From assembly GCA_005884195.1 (NCBI GenBank), contig VBBP01000020.1:1-38066 (forward strand): a stretch of DNA of 38,066 bases, given 5' to 3'. Numbering within the stretch: the first letter of the stretch is position 1; each line of letters starts with the position of its first letter. The translations under genes were made by a program, and so were the position numbers. The notes below the pieces were generated by a model. It was not told the origin of the DNA. It did not search any database and worked only from the letters and a program-made list of their open reading frames with translations. Origin of the DNA: Candidatus Bathyarchaeota archaeon. Lineage in GTDB: Archaea > Thermoproteota > Bathyarchaeia > 40CM-2-53-6. Positions 1 through 8,010 of the stretch are shown piece after piece.

Positions 1-753
1 CTCGGCGAAGATGCCGAGGTCAACTTCGCCAGCCTCCAAAACTTCGAAGCCGACGTACATTCCACCCTAAACAGGCGATGCGTCGGCCAGAAAGACTCTC
101 GCATGAACTGGACCATAGGCCATATTGGCGGTGGGGTTACGCGCTCCAGAGTGGAGAGCGTAATGAACGGACCCGGTGCCACTGCGGAAGACGTCGAAAT
201 CGTGTTCGGTTCTGAGGCTTCGCGAGTTGACGCAGTTACTGATCTTACGCATAGATCGACGAACACGACCGGACATGTGCTGGCTCGTGGAGTGTTGAGA
301 GATTCGGCCCGCACCATCTTCAAGGGAATGATACGAATCGAAGAAGGCGCCAAGAATTCGAACTCATACCTCGCAGAACACGCAATGATCTTCAGCAAAA
401 AGGCAAGAGCCGACGCGATACCAGGTCTCGAGATTATGACCAACGAGGTAAAGGCCACTCACTCGGGATCAGTTAGCCAGGTTGATGAGGAGCAGATTTT
501 CTATCTGATGTCTCGAGGTTTGACTCAGAGCGAAGCCCAGAGGATGATCATCATCGGATTCCTGCACCCCGCCGTCCAACGCATACCTCTCAGAACAGTG
601 AGAGCGGCGATACAGTACCTCATTGAAGAGAAGTGGCTGGGTAGGGGAGGACAAATCCCTCCAAGCCCGGAACAATTACCGGAATTCGAAGAAGAACCGG
701 AGAAAGAAAGCGTCTCGTCTGATCTGTTCGAGAGACACTACAAGTACCGGTAG
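1..753 (+). CDS. sufD: Fe-S cluster assembly scaffold SufD (SufB/SufD family), 3' part
   Basis: The frame is open from base 1, so the gene begins upstream of the window; about 250 C-terminal residues are present. The protein belongs to the SufB/SufD beta-helix family, which with SufC forms the SufBC2D scaffold where Fe-S clusters are built in the cytosol. Visible family features are the glycine-rich beta-helix stretch (GHIGGGVTRSR), the segment HRSTNTTGHVL, LEIMTNEVKATHSGSV and the helical end EEQIFYLMSRGLTQSEAQRM. The KATHSGSV stretch and the LEI segment look more like SufD than SufB, but archaeal SufB and SufD are hard to separate from the C-terminus alone. A Rieske gene follows 8 nt later, probably in the same operon. 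The matching ATPase gene sufC lies about 5 kb away on the other strand. The C-terminal acidic tail (EFEEEPEKES) is extra to the family core. Confidence 0.9.
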   Translation, partial: LGEDAEVNFASLQNFEADVHSTLNRRCVGQKDSRMNWTIGHIGGGVTRSRVESVMNGPGATAEDVEIVFGSEASRVDAVTDLTHRSTNTTGHVLARGVLRDSARTIFKGMIRIEEGAKNSNSYLAEHAMIFSKKARADAIPGLEIMTNEVKATHSGSVSQVDEEQIFYLMSRGLTQSEAQRMIIIGFLHPAVQRIPLRTVRAAIQYLIEEKWLGRGGQIPPSPEQLPEFEEEPEKESVSSDLFERHYKYR

Positions 754-761
754 AGATTCTC

Positions 762-1073
762 TTGTCGACTTTCATCAAAGTATGCCCCGTTTCCGAGCTT
801 CCCCCGGGGTCGATGAAAGGAATCGAGCACGATGGTAAACGGATCCTCGTCGTGAACTTGGACGGTACAGTATACGCTTGGGATGGAACCTGTACTCATG
901 AAGAGTACGACCTGTCCATGGGCTTTCTGACCGGGGACAGCATTACTTGTGCGCTGCACTTGTCTCGGTTCAACATGTTGACTGGAGAAGCAGTTAACCC
1001 ACCCGCGGAAAAACCCCTGGGCAAACATCAGGTAAAGATCGCAAACGGAGATATCCTAGTCGAAGTAGCATAA
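762..1073 (+). CDS. Rieske-type [2Fe-2S] ferredoxin
   Basis: A 103-residue soluble Rieske ferredoxin. The two cluster-binding boxes are visible: C-T-H (residues about 46-48) and C-A-L-H about 17 residues later, giving the 2-Cys/2-His ligand set of a [2Fe-2S] Rieske centre. There is no membrane anchor, and the length matches the stand-alone ferredoxin component of NirD/dioxygenase-type Rieske proteins. The start is TTG at 762, only 8 nt after the sufD stop, with no strong Shine-Dalgarno sequence, so translation probably depends on the upstream gene. Rieske proteins are often found next to SUF genes in archaea. An electron-transfer role in Fe-S assembly, or simply being a client, is an inference from position. 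Confidence 0.9.
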   Translation: MSTFIKVCPVSELPPGSMKGIEHDGKRILVVNLDGTVYAWDGTCTHEEYDLSMGFLTGDSITCALHLSRFNMLTGEAVNPPAEKPLGKHQVKIANGDILVEVA

Positions 1074-1253
1074 GGCTGCAGCCCACGGTCTAATCTTCTC
1101 CGCAAGATTCCCTCACAACTTCTATTCTTACCCTCTTATTCAGTTTCAAGTTACATGGCCCTTTAGTCAACTCTCCCCAATTTCCACGTCAATTACCGAA
1201 CGGTCTCGATGTTGAAGGCCCAGAACGATGCGAAGAAAGGATAGGGGGTAATC

Positions 1254-2831
1254 TTGTTGCAGCTAAGACGATACGTCCTACTTCCAGTCCTAGCAGCGCT
1301 TCTGTTCGTCACCACCTTCAACTTTCCCGTCCACGCTTTGGGCGAAACCTACACTGTCACAACTTCAGCCACTCGATTGCAAGAGAGTAATGCTGCAAAT
1401 GTCGTGCTAACCCTAAACGTATCCAACGCTAACACCCTCACAAACTATGGCTTCACCTGGCGCGTGAAAGACCCGGGTGGAAGCATCCATTCGGTAAACG
1501 GCCAAACAAACGCGCCGCACGCGGCATCGTTCTTGGAGACCGCCTCTTACCCCAGCGGATTTGGCGCAGGAGCAAACCTCGCCTACACGGGCGTTTATGC
1601 CGTGTCGGTGAATCAGACCCAACCTCCTCTAGTAGGCTCGACCGGAGTTGCGAACGGCCAGTTTCAAGTAGGTATCACCGATAGTCTCAGTTACCAGCGG
1701 ACTCTGCCCGTCTCTATCAAAGCTGTGAGTTATCCACCGAATCAGAATGTCACCATCAAAATCTCTGGTCCAGGCGGCGTGGTAACTGGTTTTCCACTTA
1801 ACAAAACAGCGGACAACACCGGTTTGTTCTCTTACAGTTGGCCGATACCAGTCTCGCTCCTGGTCGGGAGTTACACTGCGGCCCTAACTCCGGCGAAAAA
1901 TCCGCCCGACACCCAGTCTTTCAGCGTCACGGCGACCAATGTGACCATTTCCTCGCTGATCATAAGCAAAAACTTGCTGCAAACGTCTCAGACGGAAGAT
2001 TTCCGCTTCACGGCGCTGTATCCCAACCTCGCCTTTGAAACAGGTTCAGTGAATCTACGTCTAGTTTAGGGCGACGGCCAAACATCTCATTATGTGACGA
2101 TGACCTTCAGTTCGACTTTGAACGCGTTCCACGGAACATTCCAGATCCCTCTGAGCAGCGAGGTTGGTGCCTGGGCAGCTACTGTTGAGGTTAACAGTTT
2201 CGACGATGGCTATGGTAACAAAGGGCCTGTCTCAAGCGTATTGAAGCCATTTACAGTAGCACCAGCAATACTCACAGTCTCTGCCACTACCAACTACAAC
2301 AACTACACTGTTGGGAGTATCGTGGTAATCTACGCTTCAATCGTGACCCCTGGAGGGTATAACTTCACCAGCGGGGCGGTCACCGCGACAACTTACCACT
2401 CGTCGACCCAGATTGGCAGTCCATTATCGTTGTTCTATGATCAGAGTCGAGGCAAATGGGTCGGTAGTTATACCGTCAACTCGACCAATCCGCCGGGAAT
2501 CTGGCAGATACAAGTCAACGCTTCGGATATTTACGCAAACATGGGACAAGGATCTACTTCCACCTTGGTGACTGTGCCCGCCTCTCCACCGCAACAAAGT
2601 TCAACTTTCAACTATCTTCTCATTGCGGCAGTAGTTGTGATCGCCGGCCTCACAATTCTTGTCTCGTGGATTTTCTATGGGCGGAAGAGAGTCTTGAGGA
2701 AGGTCTTGAAGGTGGATATCGAAGCGATACACGCGGAGGCGAAGAAGGTTGAGAACCAGGATTTCTTCAAGAAGGTTCAGGAGCAATTGAAGCAGCAGAG
2801 AAAGGAGAACGACAACACTCCCAACGGGTAG
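1254..2831 (+). pseudogene. Secreted Ig-like, membrane-anchored protein interrupted by an in-frame TAG
   Basis: Two open stretches, TTG 1254-2069 and 2094-2831, are in the same frame, separated only by a TAG at 2067-2069 and eight sense codons. Together they encode one coherent protein of about 525 residues. It has an N-terminal signal peptide (hydrophobic LLPVLAALLFVTTF, then HA-L), several beta-rich Ig-like repeats typical of archaeal surface proteins, one C-terminal membrane helix (about nt 2605-2680), and a charged, probably coiled-coil cytoplasmic tail. The second half has no signal peptide or convincing ribosome site of its own, so it is not a separate gene. The TAG could be a real nonsense mutation (CAG to TAG is one transition), a sequencing error, or readthrough. 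Neighbouring genes end normally in TAG, which argues against general amber recoding. The function is unknown; a surface-anchored protein is inferred. Confidence 0.75.
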
Positions 2832-2861
2832 ATCATGTTGCTGATCATCTTTTCACTAGGA

Positions 2862-3272
2862 CTAGAGACTAGACAATTCGTCCTTCGTAGCATCGGTGGA
2901 ACCGATATAGTTGTAGACTCCTGTCTTCAAAACCTTTAGCGACAGTAGCGCGCACTTCAGCCTTACCGCGGTAAGCTGTCCGCCTATCAATGATAGAACG
3001 TCTTCCTTTGAGATCTTGCGGACATCATCGACGGTCTTCCCTTTTACGAGCTCGGTCAACATGGAGGCTGATGCTTGGCTTATCGCGCAACCTTGCCCGT
3101 TGAACCTCACATCCCTTACGGTGTTCCGCTCATCGACCTCAAGCTGCATCTCGACAACATCCCCGCAGAGCGGATTCGTGTCTCGCGCGTGGATCTGAGC
3201 ATGGGGCAGGATTCCCTTGTTTCGAGGGTAGCGGTAGTAGTCGAGAATTATTTCGGAATAGATGGAGCTCAT
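2862..3272 (-). CDS. sufU: SufU/IscU-type Fe-S scaffold or sulfur-acceptor protein
   Basis: A 136-residue NifU-N/IscU-like protein. The three conserved cysteines are visible in their usual settings: NPLCGD (about residue 36), GQGCAISQAS (about 62) and RLKCALL (about 107), with Asp in the CGD motif. In SUF systems SufU accepts persulfide sulfur from SufS, while IscU-type proteins scaffold [2Fe-2S] clusters. The family call is secure, but the exact role is not. The start ATG (3270-3272) overlaps the sufS stop as ATGA, implying translational coupling in a sufA-sufS-sufU operon. It converges with the interrupted secreted-protein gene, with only 30 nt between the 3' ends. Confidence 0.92.
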   Translation of the reverse strand: MSSIYSEIILDYYRYPRNKGILPHAQIHARDTNPLCGDVVEMQLEVDERNTVRDVRFNGQGCAISQASASMLTELVKGKTVDDVRKISKEDVLSLIGGQLTAVRLKCALLSLKVLKTGVYNYIGSTDATKDELSSL

Positions 3273-4513
3273 ACCTTGAACACTCTTCCCGCTCTCTCCA
3301 CGGATTCTACCAGTCGATCAATCTCGTCCTCAGTATTGTAAACGTATACACTAGCCCGAGTGGTTGAGGAGACCCCGAGACGCTCCATCAGGGGCTGTGC
3401 GCAGTGATGCCCTGACCGCACAGCGATTCCGTCCTCGTCAAGGAGACTTGCCATGTCGTGAGCGTGAACGTCTCCCAAGTTGAAACTTATCACTCCTGCT
3501 TTTGCCCTCGGATTCGCGGGGCCATAGATCTTGACGCCCTTGACCTTTCCCAACATGTCATGCACATACTCTGTTAATTCCTGATCATGCACTTGGATAT
3601 TCCGTAGTCCTATCTCCGACAAGTAGTCTATGGCCTCTCCCAAGCCAATGGCGCCCGCTATGTTGGTGGTCCCAGCTTCAAACCTGTAAGGAGGATCTCT
3701 CCAAGTCGATTCGTAAAGATGAACTTCCCGGATCATTTCGCCACCTCCATGATAAGGAGGCATTTCCTCGAGAATCGGTTTCTTTGCATATAGCACTCCG
3801 ATGCCTGTTGGTCCGCACATCTTGTGGCCTGAAAAAGCGAGAAAATCACAATCCATGTCCTGGACGTCTACAGGCATGTGAGGGACAGATTGGGCAGCAT
3901 CCACAAGCACTCGACAGCCCTCCTTGTGCGCTTCGCGAATATACTCACGAATTGGGTTAATCGTCCCCAGAACGTTAGATACGTGGGTCATCGTGACAAG
4001 TTTGATTTCGCCCGACTCCAAGTGCTGCCGAAAATCATCTTTGATCAGGTGGCCATCATCCGTTAATCCCACGTACTTCAGATGGGCACCGTTCTGTTTG
4101 GCGAGGAGCTGCCACGGGACAATGTTACTGTGGTGTTCCATCTCAGTTAGAATAATTCCCTCGCCTAGGCCGACATTTGTTCGGCCCCAAGATTGGGCGA
4201 CTAGATTGATTGCCTCGGTCGTCCCGCGAACAAAGATGATTTCATTCGGACTACTGGCGTTTATCAACCGAGCGATCTTGGCTCGTGCCTCTTCATAGGC
4301 GGCAGTCGCTTCTTCGCTGATTTTGTAGACGCCACGGTGAACGTTCGCGTTGTACTCGCTGTAAAAACGGGTGAGTTCGTCGATTACTTCTCTGGGCTTC
4401 TGAGTCGTAGCTGCGCTGTCAAGATATGCCAGCGGTTTTCCATTGATCAGGCGGTTGAGAATAGGAAAATCATGCCTGATTTTGTCGACATCGTAAGATT
4501 GTTTTCCGTGAAT
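3269..4513 (-). CDS. sufS: Cysteine desulfurase SufS (group II), start codon uncertain
   Basis: PLP-dependent group II cysteine desulfurase that takes sulfur from cysteine as an enzyme persulfide for Fe-S assembly. Visible features: an N-terminus (DKIRHDFPILN then YLDSAATTQKP), VHRGVYKIS, the PLP-lysine region AFSGHKMCGPTG, the FEAGTTNIAG stretch, and RSGHHCAQPLM containing the catalytic cysteine. The 3' end overlaps sufU by ATGA. The start is a problem: between the sufA stop (4593) and the conserved DKIRHDFP there is no ATG, GTG or TTG in frame. The only near-cognate codon is ATT at 4511-4513, which gives 414 residues, the usual SufS length, and is the start used here. The frame stays open up to an ATG at 4736-4738, but that would add about 75 low-complexity residues read out of frame through sufA. 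A one-base assembly error is the other explanation. Confidence 0.9.
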   Translation of the reverse strand: MHGKQSYDVDKIRHDFPILNRLINGKPLAYLDSAATTQKPREVIDELTRFYSEYNANVHRGVYKISEEATAAYEEARAKIARLINASSPNEIIFVRGTTEAINLVAQSWGRTNVGLGEGIILTEMEHHSNIVPWQLLAKQNGAHLKYVGLTDDGHLIKDDFRQHLESGEIKLVTMTHVSNVLGTINPIREYIREAHKEGCRVLVDAAQSVPHMPVDVQDMDCDFLAFSGHKMCGPTGIGVLYAKKPILEEMPPYHGGGEMIREVHLYESTWRDPPYRFEAGTTNIAGAIGLGEAIDYLSEIGLRNIQVHDQELTEYVHDMLGKVKGVKIYGPANPRAKAGVISFNLGDVHAHDMASLLDEDGIAVRSGHHCAQPLMERLGVSSTTRASVYVYNTEDEIDRLVESVERAGRVFKV

Positions 4514-4592
4514 GTATGCTGTCGCCTGTTTTTGCGTAGTATATCCCCTGACAGTGCTCTGGGCAAGCTGTCCGGGAAAAGTTAGGGGAGGC

Positions 4593-4973
4593 TTAGTAGT
4601 GGGCGTGGTGCTCTTCGGGACTGCGAGCCCCGGTAGCCTGTTCTTTGCCTTTCGGTACGAAGCTGTGTCCGCAGCCGCAGGTGAGGTAGCTTTCAGGGAA
4701 GTTGAACTTGAAGCCGCCGCCCATCTCTGTTTCAACATAATCGATCTCGGCGTCTCCGAGAAGGTCTGCGCTCTTTGGATCGGCTACGATGTTGACTCCG
4801 TTCTTGTGTTCGATGACATCGCTATCGCTGGTTTTGTCCAGTTTCAGACCGAACTGGTAGCCGGCGCATCCTCCTGCTTTGACGAAGATGCGTAGGGCGA
4901 GGGACTGGTCGCTGACTTGTTTCAGATAGTCTTGGACCTTGACCGCTGCCTTTTCGGTTATACTAATTGCCAT
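4593..4973 (-). CDS. sufA: A-type iron-sulfur carrier protein (SufA/ErpA/HesB family)
   Basis: A 126-residue A-type carrier that receives Fe-S clusters from the SUF scaffold and delivers them to apoproteins. The three conserved cysteines are present: one in AGGCAGYQF (about residue 35) and two in the C-terminal CGCGHSF motif. The core ends around residue 107 and is followed by a short, unusual His-rich tail ending HHAHY. It is the first gene of the sufA-sufS-sufU operon on the minus strand, with its own TATA-like box about 35 nt upstream and a very short leader. The ATG at 4971-4973 is well placed. Confidence 0.93.
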   Translation of the reverse strand: MAISITEKAAVKVQDYLKQVSDQSLALRIFVKAGGCAGYQFGLKLDKTSDSDVIEHKNGVNIVADPKSADLLGDAEIDYVETEMGGGFKFNFPESYLTCGCGHSFVPKGKEQATGARSPEEHHAHY

Positions 4974-5002
4974 ATTCTCTACCTAACCCTAGTCCAGAGC
5001 TT

Positions 5003-5012
5003 CCTTTTTAAC
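5003..5012 (-). promoter_or_regulatory. TATA-like box for sufA-sufS-sufU
   Basis: On the minus strand the sequence reads GTTAAAAAGG about 35 nt before the sufA ATG. In archaea a TATA box sits about 25 nt before the transcription start, which would place that start near 4978 and leave a leader of only a few nucleotides. This agrees with the absence of a clear Shine-Dalgarno site ahead of sufA. The call is from pattern only. Confidence 0.5.
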
Positions 5013-5221
5013 CTAGGCGTAACCCGCTCGAGTTCTTGAACCCGTACGGCGATATTGTCGCGAGTTCGTTCGACGCTCAGAAATTCATTGGGCATGTGCT
5101 CGCAATAGACAGTCAGCTTCTCTGAAGCTCATTACCTCGGTTCCGCCCCGGCGCTTCAAGAACGTTTCTCGACGAGGCTTAATTATGGTTGGGCACCTCT
5201 CCCCCTCAAGTCGTTAGAAAG

Positions 5222-5258
5222 TGACTTTTCTCTCGTGCAGGCCCTGACTTTTCTCTCG
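5222..5258. repeat. Tandem 14-bp direct repeat in the sufC-sufA gap
   Basis: The word TGACTTTTCTCTCG occurs exactly at 5222-5235 and again at 5245-5258, a 23-bp period (about two helical turns). It sits in the 460-bp stretch (4974-5433) between the sufC stop and the sufA promoter, where I see no convincing gene. Only short overlapping open frames are present, with no family resemblance or start signal. The repeat could be a regulator-binding pair or part of a small RNA. Nothing else in the stretch is interpretable. Confidence 0.5.
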
Positions 5259-5433
5259 GCGGGGACGGGTGAGGTTCGCACGTTCCCGGCCTCCCATATT
5301 TCCAGAGGCGCAAGGCGGGGCAGTTGAAGCTGTGAAGGGGAACCCGACGCCTACGGTAATCTCCGGAGTCGATGCCCCGAAGCCGACTTCGCACAATGCG
5401 AGTTGGTCGAACCACCCAATCGTAACCTCGGGC

Positions 5434-6207
5434 TCAGGCTAATGCCTCTTTCTTTATCCAATCGTAGCCTCTTGCCTCTAGAACGTCTGCGAGCTCGGGT
5501 CCGCCGGACTTTACCATTCTGCCGTCGAGGAGGATGTGTACGTGGTTGGGTTTGATGTATCGAAGGATTCTCTGATAGTGGGTGATTATCATCACGCCCA
5601 TTTCCGGGCCTACCAGCTTGTTCACGCCTTCGGCGACGATTTTCACCGAATCTATGTCCAGTCCGGAGTCTGTTTCGTCCAGAACGGCTATTTTCGGCTG
5701 TAAAACAGCTAGCTGGAGTATTTCGCAGCGCTTCTTCTCTCCCCCCGAGAACCCCTCGTTCAGGTAGCGCGTTGCGAAAGAATCGTCCATATCCAAGAGC
5801 TTGAGTTTCTCCTTCAGAAGCTTCCGGAACTCGAGAACCGAAACCATCTCTTGGCCCAAATCCCCTCTCTTCCCTCCCTGCCGAACTGAGTTGTAGGCGG
5901 TCCGGAGGAATGTTGAGAGTGAGACTCCTGGAACTTCGTAGGGATATTGGAATGCGAGAAAGACCCCTTTCCTGGCCCTTGCATCCGGTGCCAGGTTGAG
6001 CAGTGTTTGTCCGTCAAAGCTGATGTCGCCTTTCGTGACTTTGTACTTTGGATGTCCCATTATCGTGGAGGCGAGGGTGCTCTTTCCAGAGCCGTTTGGT
6101 CCCATGATCGCATGTATCTCGCCCTGTTTGACTTGAAAGTCGACTCCTTTCAGTATCTCTTTTCCTTCGATAGAAGCATGCAGGTCCTTGATTTCTAGCT
6201 GGCTCAA
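5434..6207 (-). CDS. sufC: Fe-S assembly ABC-type ATPase SufC
   Basis: A 257-residue cytosolic ABC ATPase of the SUF scaffold, which drives conformational change of SufB/SufD during cluster assembly. Visible motifs: Walker [10 protein letters not shown] (about residues 36-44), Q-loop FLAFQYP, the SufC-specific signature FSGGEKKR, Walker [13 protein letters not shown] and the H-loop IITHYQRIL. The length is typical. The start is TTG at 6205-6207, preceded by AAGGA about 8 nt upstream. It is transcribed leftward in the same direction as sufA but separated from it by 460 bp, so it is probably a separate unit. The promoter contains a 14-bp perfect palindrome next to the TATA box, suggesting it is regulated. 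Confidence 0.96.
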   Translation of the reverse strand: MSQLEIKDLHASIEGKEILKGVDFQVKQGEIHAIMGPNGSGKSTLASTIMGHPKYKVTKGDISFDGQTLLNLAPDARARKGVFLAFQYPYEVPGVSLSTFLRTAYNSVRQGGKRGDLGQEMVSVLEFRKLLKEKLKLLDMDDSFATRYLNEGFSGGEKKRCEILQLAVLQPKIAVLDETDSGLDIDSVKIVAEGVNKLVGPEMGVMIITHYQRILRYIKPNHVHILLDGRMVKSGGPELADVLEARGYDWIKKEALA

Positions 6208-6284
6208 TTCCGGATCCTTCTCACTTTTTCGCTTTCGTTTCTGTTCACGCTTGATCTCGTTTTTTGGAGCTCGACAAGAGCGGC

Positions 6285-6304
6285 ATGACGTACGTCATAT
6301 TTAA
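6285..6304 (-). promoter_or_regulatory. sufC promoter: TATA box overlapping a 14-bp palindromic operator candidate
   Basis: The perfect palindrome ATGACGTACGTCAT lies at 6285-6298. Directly joined to it, on the minus strand, is the AT-rich TATA-like TTAAATAT (6297-6304). Transcription would start roughly 25 nt downstream (about 6275), leaving a leader of about 65 nt to the sufC TTG. A dimer-binding site placed at or just downstream of TATA is the usual position of an archaeal repressor operator. The regulator is unknown. Confidence 0.6.
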
Positions 6305-6561
6305 GGGCGCTAAGACCTAATGTCGGAACTTTTCGCAGGCAGGATCTCGGCCGAGTCCCGAGACGATGGTCCATACTTGACGAGTCCTTGTAATTTCTCA
6401 AGAATATGACAAGTTTGATCTACGGTTGCTTTCACAGGCCCCTGTCATTTCCGTCTGGAAGGGAAGGTCGGGAAAACCGTGACCTCCCTTTCCCTTGTGT
6501 GGTTACGTCCAGATTATCGCTAGGCGAGAGCTAGGCTCTAACTGGTCACAAGGTGAAAGAA

Positions 6562-6747
6562 ATGGCGATTGAACTTACGCCCACGAAGATCAAGGGTAGC
6601 AAGTATCTCTTGATTCCGAAAGACCTCGCGAGGCTTCTTGAGATTGAGGACAAAAGTATTCTCAACCTGACTATCGAGGAGTCCTCAAAGGGGCCGAGAC
6701 TAGTCTACTTAGTCAGCGAACGAGTCCCACACCACACGGAAAACTAG
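6562..6747 (+). CDS. AbrB/SpoVT-like small DNA-binding-fold protein
   Basis: A 61-residue protein with the swapped-hairpin AbrB pattern (TPTKIKGSKYLLIPKDLARLLEI, then a beta-rich LNLTIEE...LVYLV). The fold is usually dimeric and DNA-binding, in antitoxins and transition-state regulators. The start is decided by the Shine-Dalgarno AGGTGA (6551-6556), which is 5 nt before ATG 6562; the in-frame GTG at 6553 lies inside that site. It is upstream of, and co-oriented with, two membrane-protein genes. A related protein is encoded at 20367-20603; both share the pattern K-x-S-x-Y-L-x-[IV]-P-x-D-[LV]-A-x-L-L-[ED]-I. The target is unknown. Confidence 0.7.
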   Translation: MAIELTPTKIKGSKYLLIPKDLARLLEIEDKSILNLTIEESSKGPRLVYLVSERVPHHTEN

Positions 6748-6770
6748 ACTTTCAGGTTGCTAGCGGATCG

Positions 6771-7379
6771 ATGGGGCTGCTACCCGAGTTCTTAACGCTG
6801 CTGGGAATTGAGATATTCGCAGCCATGAGTCTCGTGAGCGTACTTCTCGACCGAGATATTCCATCGTCCGCACGATGGCTCTTTCAGGGTGCGGCTGGGC
6901 TGGGGCTGGGACAACTCGTTGTGACTGAAGGATTTGGGACGAGTAGCGTAATAGATGCGTCGCGCTTTTGGATCAGCATCTTCTATCTCGCCCTGTCAGT
7001 TTGCAGTGTTGCGGGCCTAAACGTCTACCTTGCCGCTGTTCGTAGAAAAACGGCGATAGCCTCGGTCTTTTCAGGGACAATTACGACACCATCGGTGAGT
7101 GTCTCCGTTCTCTTCGTTTCTTCTTATCTTAGCGGTGTTGATGTTAGGTTCACTCCTCTCACGATTGTGATACTTATCGTCCCGGCCCTCCTCGTTGGAG
7201 TAGGCGCATATGGGTTCTTGCACAAGACCTTCAAGCGGATTGGGAAATCTACTGGACCGCCGTTATCGCCAGCCATAGTGTCCGCTCCGGTGGAGGCGCC
7301 GAAGGTATACGAGTCGTTGGATCTGAAGGATATTCTCGGAGAGTGGGAGGAGTCCCAGAAGAAGGATCGGGTGGCATAG
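6771..7379 (+). CDS. Multi-pass membrane protein with a WEES-type C-terminal tail
   Basis: A 202-residue protein not recognised as a known family. About five hydrophobic segments are visible (near residues 4-24, 35-57, 62-87, 90-120 and 123-143), followed by a cytoplasmic tail of about 55 residues. The tail ends LGEWEESQKKDRVA, strikingly like the end of the next protein. The next gene starts 3 nt after the stop, so the two are almost certainly co-transcribed. It opens the surface-protein locus, and a role in assembling or anchoring surface proteins is only an inference. No catalytic motif was seen. Confidence 0.75.
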   Translation: MGLLPEFLTLLGIEIFAAMSLVSVLLDRDIPSSARWLFQGAAGLGLGQLVVTEGFGTSSVIDASRFWISIFYLALSVCSVAGLNVYLAAVRRKTAIASVFSGTITTPSVSVSVLFVSSYLSGVDVRFTPLTIVILIVPALLVGVGAYGFLHKTFKRIGKSTGPPLSPAIVSAPVEAPKVYESLDLKDILGEWEESQKKDRVA

Positions 7380-7382
7380 ACG

Positions 7383-7805
7383 ATGAAAGGTATGAAGGGG
7401 CTCTTCGATCTTGGCGGCAAGAATGTTCTCAGGCTGGGGCTATTAGTGTTCTCGACATTATTGATCGTGGGCGGAAGCGTATTCTTCTACGACAGGTTGG
7501 TCTACGAAAGAGCTCTCAGTGTGGGCGGGGTGATCACCGGCTCGGGCTCGACGACCCAAACAGGACTAAACCCAGCACCTGGGACAATTCTCATACTTGC
7601 AGTCTCTGCGGTCCTCATCAGTCTCAGTGTGTTCGGGTTTCTACGTGAAATGTTCCGTGGTAAGCGTGACAGAAGCGCTCTGGCCAAAGAATCATCGCCA
7701 ACAGTCGCTGTATCTTTGCCGCTAGAAATTGGTCCACCATTGCAAGTGCCGTCAATGCAAAGAGACTGGGAGGAATCTCCCAAGAAAGAAGAGAACAAGC
7801 ACTAG
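7383..7805 (+). CDS. Small two-helix membrane protein with a WEES-type C-terminal tail
   Basis: A 140-residue protein with two membrane helices (about residues 17-36 and 67-87), a short Gly/Ser/Thr-rich extracytoplasmic loop between them, and a cytoplasmic tail of about 50 residues ending DWEESPKKEENKH. The tail matches the end of the preceding protein (EWEESQKKD). It starts 3 nt after that gene. No known family is recognised. The paired arrangement and shared tail suggest the two interact with the same cytoplasmic partner. Confidence 0.72.
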   Translation: MKGMKGLFDLGGKNVLRLGLLVFSTLLIVGGSVFFYDRLVYERALSVGGVITGSGSTTQTGLNPAPGTILILAVSAVLISLSVFGFLREMFRGKRDRSALAKESSPTVAVSLPLEIGPPLQVPSMQRDWEESPKKEENKH

Positions 7806-8010
7806 GGTGCTGGTCCGTTCGTCTTTGAGTTTTTTGATGAGTCAGGAATGAACCGCGGAAGAATATGCACTATGGGAACTCCCTCTGATTCTCGCGTGTG
7901 GTTTGCATAGTACCGGTTCAGGTTCCATCAGGTAACACAGACTAGAAGTCGGGCGTCTCGCGTGGGCCGTCGTTACTAGAGGAAAAAGGACGGGGAGGTG
8001 AGAGAGTAGA

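Noticed and set aside
2067-2069. Pyrrolysine-type recoding of TAG
   Set aside because: Many surrounding genes end normally in TAG and no pyl gene or suppressor tRNA is in the window. Kept only as one possibility in the findings.
3269-4738. A 489-residue SufS starting at 4738
   Set aside because: The first about 75 residues are an out-of-frame reading of sufA and are low complexity. SufS normally starts at the DKIRHDFP region.
5206-5415. Two overlapping minus-strand frames between sufC and sufA
   Set aside because: They overlap each other in different frames, carry no family features and have no ribosome site.
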